From contig JAADFL010000092.1 of assembly GCA_013152945.1 (NCBI GenBank), positions 1-41,033 on the forward strand: 41,033 nt of DNA. The letters are read 5' to 3'. The stretch's first letter is position 1. Each line of letters begins with the position of its first letter. Below the pieces are notes generated by a model. The model saw only the letters and a program-made list of their open reading frames with translations, searched no databases and was not told the DNA's origin. Position numbers and translations under genes: made by a program. Below, piece after piece: positions 35,678-41,033 of this stretch. This DNA comes from Deltaproteobacteria bacterium. Its GTDB lineage: Bacteria > Myxococcota_A > JAADFL01.

Positions 35678-36792
35678 GGTATCTCCCATCTTGTCAAAAC
35701 AATCCCGTTGCTTGAGAAAAGTAATTGGTAAATACTTCCATCAGGTCCAATCCTGATTGATTTGAACTGTTCTTCATCCACGTCTCGGCCGGGTGCCGGC
35801 AACGATAGCCTGGTTATCTCTTTACCCGTACGGTCCAGGACCACTACCACGTTATGCACGCCCCTGACCCGGTAGGGCGGCGCATCGTCGATGTCCATAA
35901 GCCTTGCAGCAAGGAAGATTCTCGGGATCCTATCTGTTGCGAGTTCCACCAGAAAAGAAATCCTGCTCGCAAAGGTTACGGAGGCAACCGACTCTTCGCC
36001 CGGATTATCAGTTGATCTGATCTGTAACACCACTCCCCTTGGATGCTCGATGCGTGCCAGGATGTTCATGGATCCGTCCAGGGAAGGCCTGCCAAGTATG
36101 GAAGGCCTGTTAGGATCGGGTACTCCGTGCGCATCTGCAATCCTGACCAACCTCGCATGTTCGTCCTCGACCCAAATCCCATTGTCCTTGACGAACAGGC
36201 CGGTGACACCACCACCCTCGGGTACGCCCTTTCCTTCAATCGGCAGACTTGAAACAAGGTTCCCGTCCGGTTCGAGGACATCCACCTTCTTGCCTGCCAA
36301 CCTGTCCAGCAAGGCGATGTCCCCACTGCTTGTCACGGCAATGTCCTGGAAAGTATCCGATCCTATTGATATTGTTTTGTCGGCTTTGTGGTCTTTAACA
36401 TGGATCATCCTCTTATTGACTTGGTCCAATATGAAGATACCGCCGTCAGGCGCTACAAAGAAGCTCATCGGGCCTTCGGGTGCGCCGTTTTCCGGTAACT
36501 TGTGACCGACATCTTCAGGGCCGGAGCCCCAGGCAGCCTTGAAGATCACTTCTTTGTCCGTGTTTTTCCTGCTCTGCTTTGCTAAAGCACTCGCAGGCGG
36601 GTTGCCTGTTCTTTTTTGCCGGAATTTATTTTGATTGGCTTTTGTAGATATTGGGCTTCTCCTATCTGTTGGCTGCATGTCTTTTCGGGAAGATTCCCTT
36701 GGGAAAAAAATGAGGATTATCGCAATCAACGCCAATACGCTGACAATGAATAGAGATTTTAGGCCTTGATTTTTTTGATTACCTGTCGTCAT
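35674..36792 (-). CDS. Membrane-anchored NHL-type beta-propeller protein
   Basis: A 372-residue protein with one N-terminal membrane helix (about 11-30) and a soluble part outside the membrane. A basic, Pro-rich linker (about 32-85) leads to blades of NHL or SMP-30 type: GGIFILDQVNKRMIHV, GDIALLDRLAGKKVDVLEPDG, GIWVEDEHARLVRIADAHG, IYQLLFSSNGIVLTRW (as short fragments). No active site is recognised; a scaffold or sensor for a partner is inferred. Its stop overlaps the ATG of the NlpC/P60-like gene (ATGA), so the two are coupled and may act together at the wall. ATG 36792 has only a weak ribosome site. It lies 124 bases after the STT3 gene on the same strand. Confidence 0.7.
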   Translation of the reverse strand: MTTGNQKNQGLKSLFIVSVLALIAIILIFFPRESSRKDMQPTDRRSPISTKANQNKFRQKRTGNPPASALAKQSRKNTDKEVIFKAAWGSGPEDVGHKLPENGAPEGPMSFFVAPDGGIFILDQVNKRMIHVKDHKADKTISIGSDTFQDIAVTSSGDIALLDRLAGKKVDVLEPDGNLVSSLPIEGKGVPEGGGVTGLFVKDNGIWVEDEHARLVRIADAHGVPDPNRPSILGRPSLDGSMNILARIEHPRGVVLQIRSTDNPGEESVASVTFASRISFLVELATDRIPRIFLAARLMDIDDAPPYRVRGVHNVVVVLDRTGKEITRLSLPAPGRDVDEEQFKSIRIGPDGSIYQLLFSSNGIVLTRWEIP

Positions 36793-36916
36793 GTCGAAAG
36801 ATATGATAGCACATAGCGGCTGACATGTTAATATAGTTCAAGCGGCATTTAAGGCCGTTATTTTAGGTCGATTCCGGCGAAGAACAATTAGGCAGGGAAA
36901 TAGATTGTCCGAGCAG

Positions 36917-39193
36917 TCATTGTTCATATAGGTGTGGTACGTTGTCTTTGCCGATATCGAACTCTATCCATTTTTTTTGTACAAGCACCTTGTAACGGCC
37001 AAGGCAATAACCACCCCTCTTGTCGTTCCAGGTCGGATACGGGACCTTTATGGACCATTTCCCATCCACGCCGGCCCTGGTAATGCGCAAGTAAGAAAAT
37101 TTTCTTCCTCCGGGCAAGATGATTTTAGCTTTCAAGAGTATTGCCGATTTCGGTATTGTTGTTCCATCAAGCGTGTAACCCGGGACCCTTTCGAAGAGTT
37201 TGACCAACTTGCCTGTTCCGGGTCCGGGTCTTAGGGGCGGTCCTGCTTCGTCTATCATCCTGAATCGGCCCAGGCCCGGATATATATTATCTTTGAACCT
37301 GGATCTCGTTCCATCGAAATTGGATAACCTGGCCCAAATGGTGGAATAGTAATTAGGTGTCATTGCATTTCCGGTTTTTCCTTGCTCAAGCAGTTGGTCA
37401 TCACTTGTTGTTTTATCTATTGTTCCAGGGAAAAGATAGGTGCGTGGATTTTCTCCGATCAGGGATGCATAGAACCCGGCGTTGATCCCGAGGGGTTCCA
37501 CAAACCAGTATTTTATTTCATCCAATTCACTGTCGTCCTCATCTCTTGCGTGGAGCATGATCCTGGCAGCTCTTGTGATTCCCCTGCGAATATCGACGGT
37601 TGCAAAAGAGTTGGCCACAGTGGCCAGGTTACACCGGTAGTTCAACACATTGCCGAGGTTCCACGGAGCCATGGCCCCGAATTCGGGTTTTTCCGCGTTT
37701 TTTCGGACCAGACCGGCAAAGTTTCTGGCACATAACTCGCTTGCGCCTGAAGACGGTCCTTGCCCGCCTCTTACGCCGTCCATGTAAGGCTTGATACAGG
37801 GCAAGAGAAGCAAAAGTACCAGGACGGTGAAGATCCGTTGCCTGCTTCTACGACTTATGGCGGAATGTTTGGCAACGATGTAATTCGCGGTTACAAGGGC
37901 ATAGAAAGGAGATAATATCTCTGTAAAACGTTGTTGTACCAATGTCAGAGCCAAGAAGATCGATGTTACCCAAAACAGCAGGCTCCATCTACCCTGGTCG
38001 CCCTTGTTCATGGCGACTGCCGGCCCGGTGAAAGCTTTTTTAGCTATTTCGAAAAGGGCAAAAGGAAATACGGCGAACAGGAGGCCCGAATACACTTCTA
38101 TTGCATTCATGGGGTTGGATAACAATGGCGCGGATTCACTAAGTCTGGATATCAATGGATCGGTCGCAAATAGCATGGAGAGGTAGTTAGCGGAATTTCC
38201 GCCGCCATGGAGACACAACAATGCTGGTATATGAAAAATCAACCCGAGGCCAAAAACCAGAACCATGTAAGTTGCTCTTTTCATTGTTACGGCGGATTTT
38301 GCCAGGATATGCACGGTAAATGCCGTGCCTGCCAAGCCTGTACACCACAGCACAGCCTGAAAAGACAACAGGCTCGGACCGAAGGCCCTTTGTGGAGGGA
38401 AAAAGACGAGCCAGACCAGGAGCCCCAGTGCAGCAATGGAATGTGTAATGCCGATTTGTTTCGGATTCAGCATTACCCAGGTAGGTTTCAGACCTTCTGT
38501 TTTTTTTCCAAGGTCATGTACGGCCTTGCCGGGATTCACGGCCAAGGGAATCACCAATCCCGCCAGCACGGGAAACAGGTACAACCAGGGAACAGCAGGA
38601 ATGGAAAAAAATGCGAGGAAAGATATGGCACCGCCGGCCAGGACATAGAACCATCTTTTTTTCTCTGTAGTCGCCTTGGCCGCTCTTTGAAGAAACAACA
38701 AGTATGCCAACAAGAGGACTGCTGAAATACTATGATGATCCACTCTGGCCAGGAGCGTCACTCCTGCATGGGCCGGAAGCACGGCCAGTAGTCCTGCCGA
38801 AAGCAATGCAATTTTTGTGTCATTGAAAAGATCCATTGCCAGCATGAACAACAATAGAATCGCCAATATTCCGAGAAGCGGCACTGCAAGAGACATGGCG
38901 ACATCTTTGTCCAAGAAACCCTTGGACAGCTCAACAACACCCGCCATGATTAAATCGAATCCCGGAGGCCATGGCACTGCTGCGCCTTGCGGATAATCAA
39001 GGTATGGATCCACTGAAAATGCAATTTCCTTGTGTTCCAATATCAGGGAAACACGCCTCGCATGGTAGTATGGATCCGTCCCATAAAACCTTACCTGCTT
39101 GCCAAAGAACGCTGTTCTTATGTCTACCGAGCGGAAAGCCAAGCCGAGCAGAAGAATAGCGGCCAGGATGAAGATTTGAGATTTCTTGCTCAA
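36917..39193 (-). CDS. STT3-type oligosaccharyltransferase (PglB/AglB family)
   Basis: A 758-residue multi-pass membrane GT-C enzyme. It has the STT3 signatures: GTDPYYHARR (Asp40, first external loop), YPQGAAVPWPPGFD, and ARVDHHSISAVL (Asp152-His-His). An SRLSES loop (TIXE-like Glu) sits near the middle. The domain after about residue 455 starts with MAPWNLGNVLNY where the WWDYG motif is expected; the second Trp, the spacing and the Gly are kept, but the Asp is Asn and Tyr is Leu. The family moves lipid-linked glycans to Asn (or, in some bacteria, Ser/Thr) of exported proteins. The start is TTG at 39193, overlapping the GT2 stop (TTGA) with AGAGGA upstream. No flippase or pgl sugar genes are in the window. 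Confidence 0.88.
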   Translation of the reverse strand: MSKKSQIFILAAILLLGLAFRSVDIRTAFFGKQVRFYGTDPYYHARRVSLILEHKEIAFSVDPYLDYPQGAAVPWPPGFDLIMAGVVELSKGFLDKDVAMSLAVPLLGILAILLLFMLAMDLFNDTKIALLSAGLLAVLPAHAGVTLLARVDHHSISAVLLLAYLLFLQRAAKATTEKKRWFYVLAGGAISFLAFFSIPAVPWLYLFPVLAGLVIPLAVNPGKAVHDLGKKTEGLKPTWVMLNPKQIGITHSIAALGLLVWLVFFPPQRAFGPSLLSFQAVLWCTGLAGTAFTVHILAKSAVTMKRATYMVLVFGLGLIFHIPALLCLHGGGNSANYLSMLFATDPLISRLSESAPLLSNPMNAIEVYSGLLFAVFPFALFEIAKKAFTGPAVAMNKGDQGRWSLLFWVTSIFLALTLVQQRFTEILSPFYALVTANYIVAKHSAISRRSRQRIFTVLVLLLLLPCIKPYMDGVRGGQGPSSGASELCARNFAGLVRKNAEKPEFGAMAPWNLGNVLNYRCNLATVANSFATVDIRRGITRAARIMLHARDEDDSELDEIKYWFVEPLGINAGFYASLIGENPRTYLFPGTIDKTTSDDQLLEQGKTGNAMTPNYYSTIWARLSNFDGTRSRFKDNIYPGLGRFRMIDEAGPPLRPGPGTGKLVKLFERVPGYTLDGTTIPKSAILLKAKIILPGGRKFSYLRITRAGVDGKWSIKVPYPTWNDKRGGYCLGRYKVLVQKKWIEFDIGKDNVPHLYEQ

Positions 39194-40401
39194 TCCCTGT
39201 CATCCTCTGGTCGTTTACTGACATACCCGCCAGGCACAGCTGTCAACAACAGGCGCAAGATTATGCTGAAGAGTATGAGCAGCATTCCCAGGAGCACCAA
39301 GCCCATTCCAACCACCGGCTTGAGCCAATGTCCCAGTACTATTCCTGTTTGCAGGTACCCGATCAATGGTTTCCAATTTACCAAGACAGCGCATAGAACC
39401 AGTATCAGGCCTATCCAACCCGTAGCCTTGACCGGGCCGGGCCTCAATAACAGGGAGCCCCACATGGAATTCCTGTGGGGTGGTCTGCCGTATAAAACTG
39501 AAAAAAGCGTATTTCCGTACATGCCAAGGAAGATCATACTCGTTCCAAGGACCAGGAGGGCTTCGATGGTTGCAAGCCGGTAAATCATCCAATCAGGTTC
39601 GGTCCCGGTCTTCACGAATAATAAGACAGGTTCGATACCGAGCAAGATTGCAAGCACCAGGAGAATTGTCCCGCCGAGACCCAAAAGCTTCAACGGATTG
39701 TATCTGCTGGCGGTACCCAAGATTATTGCAAGGAAACGCCATCCGTCCCATACCGCCGACAGTTTGCTCTCGCCGGTTCTTTGCTCATAGGGAGCCGGAA
39801 CCTCGACAATCTTGAGACCTTCGTGCAAGGCTCTCGTGGACATGGCCGGTGTCAAGTGGAGGCCATCCGGTAGTTCCCTGAACCATGGGATGGCATCCTT
39901 CCTGAATACCCTCTGCCCGCTTGCAGCATCAGTGATCCTGGTAGTAGTCAGCCAGGATAGCAGTGTGGCAAAGAACTTGTTCCCCATCTTTCGTACACTC
40001 GGCATCTTGGAGTTACTACTCATTCTTGAAGCTATGACGATATGCGCATTTTCCGTAGCCAGTTTGTCCACGAGGCTTGGTAGAAAACTTGGCGGATTGG
40101 TTCCATCTGCATCAAGGAATGCAACAAGATCACCTTTTGCCTTTGCCACGCCTGTTTTGAGTGCTGCACCATAACCAAGGTTTCTGGGATGTCGAATCAG
40201 TCGTACTTCGGAAAAGCCTGATACGATTTCTGCTGTCTTGTCGTCCGAGCCATCATCGATTACCATAACTTCCGCATCCAATCCCAGGTTGGTAAACTCA
40301 CCGGAACGGATAAGCTCGAGGCATTTTTCGAGAACGGACCCAATTGCGTCCTGTTCGTTGTATGCTGGAATTATTATTGAAATTTTTTCAGCTTTTCCCA
40401 T
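39190..40401 (-). CDS. GT2 polyprenyl-phosphate sugar synthase (DPM1-like) with C-terminal membrane region
   Basis: A 403-residue enzyme. The GT2 catalytic domain (about 5-245) shows IPAYNEQDAIGSVL, VIDDGSDDKTAEI, NLGYGAALKTG, FLDADGTNPP with the metal-binding Asp97-x-Asp99, DAASGQRVFRKDA and YEQRTGESKLS. This is the dolichol- or undecaprenyl-phosphate-mannose/glucose synthase pattern. Four predicted membrane helices follow (about 250-395). It would make the polyprenyl-phosphate sugar that GT-C enzymes such as STT3 or the TMTC-like protein use. The gene overlaps STT3 by four bases with translational coupling. ATG 40401 has a weak ribosome site. Confidence 0.88.
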   Translation of the reverse strand: MGKAEKISIIIPAYNEQDAIGSVLEKCLELIRSGEFTNLGLDAEVMVIDDGSDDKTAEIVSGFSEVRLIRHPRNLGYGAALKTGVAKAKGDLVAFLDADGTNPPSFLPSLVDKLATENAHIVIASRMSSNSKMPSVRKMGNKFFATLLSWLTTTRITDAASGQRVFRKDAIPWFRELPDGLHLTPAMSTRALHEGLKIVEVPAPYEQRTGESKLSAVWDGWRFLAIILGTASRYNPLKLLGLGGTILLVLAILLGIEPVLLFVKTGTEPDWMIYRLATIEALLVLGTSMIFLGMYGNTLFSVLYGRPPHRNSMWGSLLLRPGPVKATGWIGLILVLCAVLVNWKPLIGYLQTGIVLGHWLKPVVGMGLVLLGMLLILFSIILRLLLTAVPGGYVSKRPEDDRD

Positions 40402-40722
40402 AAGGGCAAGGTTAGCCGGGCTACCAAAGGCCAGTCAAGCATTGTTCTTCATTCCTTTTTCTCTGTTTCTTTTTTCTCCGACCGAGGTTGGGGAGAGGGG
40501 GGAGCGGGAACAACGCGCCGGCATACGCAATACATGGTAAAAATTGGCAGGTGTGAGCAAAGAAGGAGCTACTAATTCCTTATTCATGCCTGGAGGTATG
40601 TATCTATTATTATTTTTTCTGGCCTTTGGGCGGCCTTTTTATGTTTTTTTAGTCCGCCGGGTTCAGTAATCCATGGCGCCGATCTTGACGCCTTGATTTC
40701 AAAACATACTTGCCTCTGTTCA
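40402..40722. other. Intergenic region with a short GC hairpin
   Basis: No gene is supported. It contains a GGTTGGGGAGAGGGGGGAGCGGG purine tract (40487-40509) that resembles the repeat debris at the left end of the window. There is also a hairpin, GGCC..GGCC (40621-40635), followed on the plus strand by TTTTTATGTTTTTTT. No plus-strand gene precedes it, so it is probably not used as a terminator. Confidence 0.5.
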
Positions 40723-41033
40723 TCACCCGGATTCGTCAGGCCCAAGACAATTCACTTTCGCAAATATCCGCATCTTGTACGTGCCATGAGGAAACTTCAC
40801 TTTCTTATCACCGGATCGCCACCTGGACAGACTCTCCCTGTACATACTATAGAACTTCTTCAATGCAACGAGCTCCTGCTTCCTCTCCTCCGGGTCTTTA
40901 CATGCTATCCGCGGATTCAAATCCCGCCTCTTTGCCATGCTTTTCGCCCCTTCACTTGTCCGGAGCCGCTTCAACCTCCGCACTCCAACGAACTTCCGCC
41001 CCTGTCTTTGCATGGCAGCCCTGACTTCCCTCT
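40723..41033 (-). CDS. C-terminal part of a Y1 (REP-associated) transposase, running off the window
   Basis: The minus-strand frame is open to the window edge and ends TGA at 40723. At least 102 codons are visible; the ATG at 41013 is internal, since six open codons precede it. The sequence has the pattern FVGVRR, LNPRIACKDPEERKQEL, FYSMYRESLSRWRSGDKKVKFPHGTYKM, ending with a Cys (given as short blocks). That layout matches my recollection of the C-terminal extension of Y1 transposases found in deltaproteobacteria and Planctomycetes. The N-terminal HUH and catalytic Tyr lie outside the window, so the call rests on the tail alone. A complete copy could mobilise REP-like palindromes. Confidence 0.45.
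   Translation of the reverse strand, partial: REVRAAMQRQGRKFVGVRRLKRLRTSEGAKSMAKRRDLNPRIACKDPEERKQELVALKKFYSMYRESLSRWRSGDKKVKFPHGTYKMRIFAKVNCLGPDESG

Noticed and set aside
40620-40650. Intrinsic terminator
   Set aside because: The T run is on the plus strand, where no gene precedes it, so a terminator role is not supported.

Overview
The window looks like chromosomal DNA of a Gram-negative, deltaproteobacterial or myxobacterial-type organism. This is inferred from gene content, not from any marker gene. The pointers are two proteins with MYXO-CTERM-like tails (short Gly/Cys-Ser motif, hydrophobic helix, basic end), many lipoproteins with Cys-rich or Asp-Thr-repeat spacers, an outer-membrane barrel ending in Phe, an acetyl-CoA hydrolase/transferase fused to a GNAT domain, and an STT3-type oligosaccharyltransferase. 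There are no rRNA or tRNA genes, CRISPR array, phage genes or complete insertion sequence. The last 0.3 kb holds the 3' end of a probable Y1 (REP-associated) transposase.

Layout. 0-1.4 kb: a mosaic of short intergenic repeats around a DUF3786 gene. 1.4-5.8 kb, minus strand: CoA-transferase/GNAT fusion, an alpha/beta-hydrolase lipoprotein with an Asp-Thr spacer, and a zinc-dependent phospholipase C-like protein. 6.0-10.2 kb, plus strand: a lamin-tail/Big2 lipoprotein with a 95-residue Asp-Thr tract, then a solitary, unusual HisD homologue. 10.2-12.9 kb, minus strand: acetoacetate-CoA ligase and a TrmO-like protein with a His-rich tail. 13.1-15.5 kb, plus strand: coupled acyl-CoA dehydrogenase and thiolase. 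15.7-21.6 kb, plus strand: an envelope cluster of OB-fold lipoprotein, 5'-nucleotidase-like lipoprotein, second OB-fold lipoprotein and outer-membrane barrel. 21.6-24.4 kb, minus strand: secreted protein and trypsin-fold protease with a MYXO-CTERM tail. 24.6-26.2 kb, plus strand: true lipase. 26.7-29.5 kb, plus strand: thiG-thiH-thiS-tenI-like operon. 29.6-40.4 kb, minus strand: seven envelope or glycan genes: GT2 polyprenyl-phosphate sugar synthase, STT3, NHL-type beta-propeller, NlpC/P60-like MYXO-CTERM protein, GNAT, TMTC-like GT-C/TPR protein and membrane SGNH hydrolase.

How it fits together. Acetyl-CoA hydrolase/transferase, acetoacetate-CoA ligase, acyl-CoA dehydrogenase and thiolase point to short-chain acyl-CoA or ketone-body metabolism. 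The oxygen-sensitive ThiH branch of thiamine synthesis suggests low-oxygen life. More than a third of the proteins are exported. The most distinctive themes are (i) hexanucleotide-encoded Asp-Thr spacers in four envelope proteins, (ii) a split version of the YhcR-type OB-fold/5'-nucleotidase architecture in which the nucleotidase lacks the catalytic His of its GNHE motif, (iii) a 119-bp palindromic dispersed element, one copy of which supplies that nucleotidase's start codon, and (iv) a GT2-STT3 pair near a TMTC-like GT-C protein that could glycosylate exported proteins.
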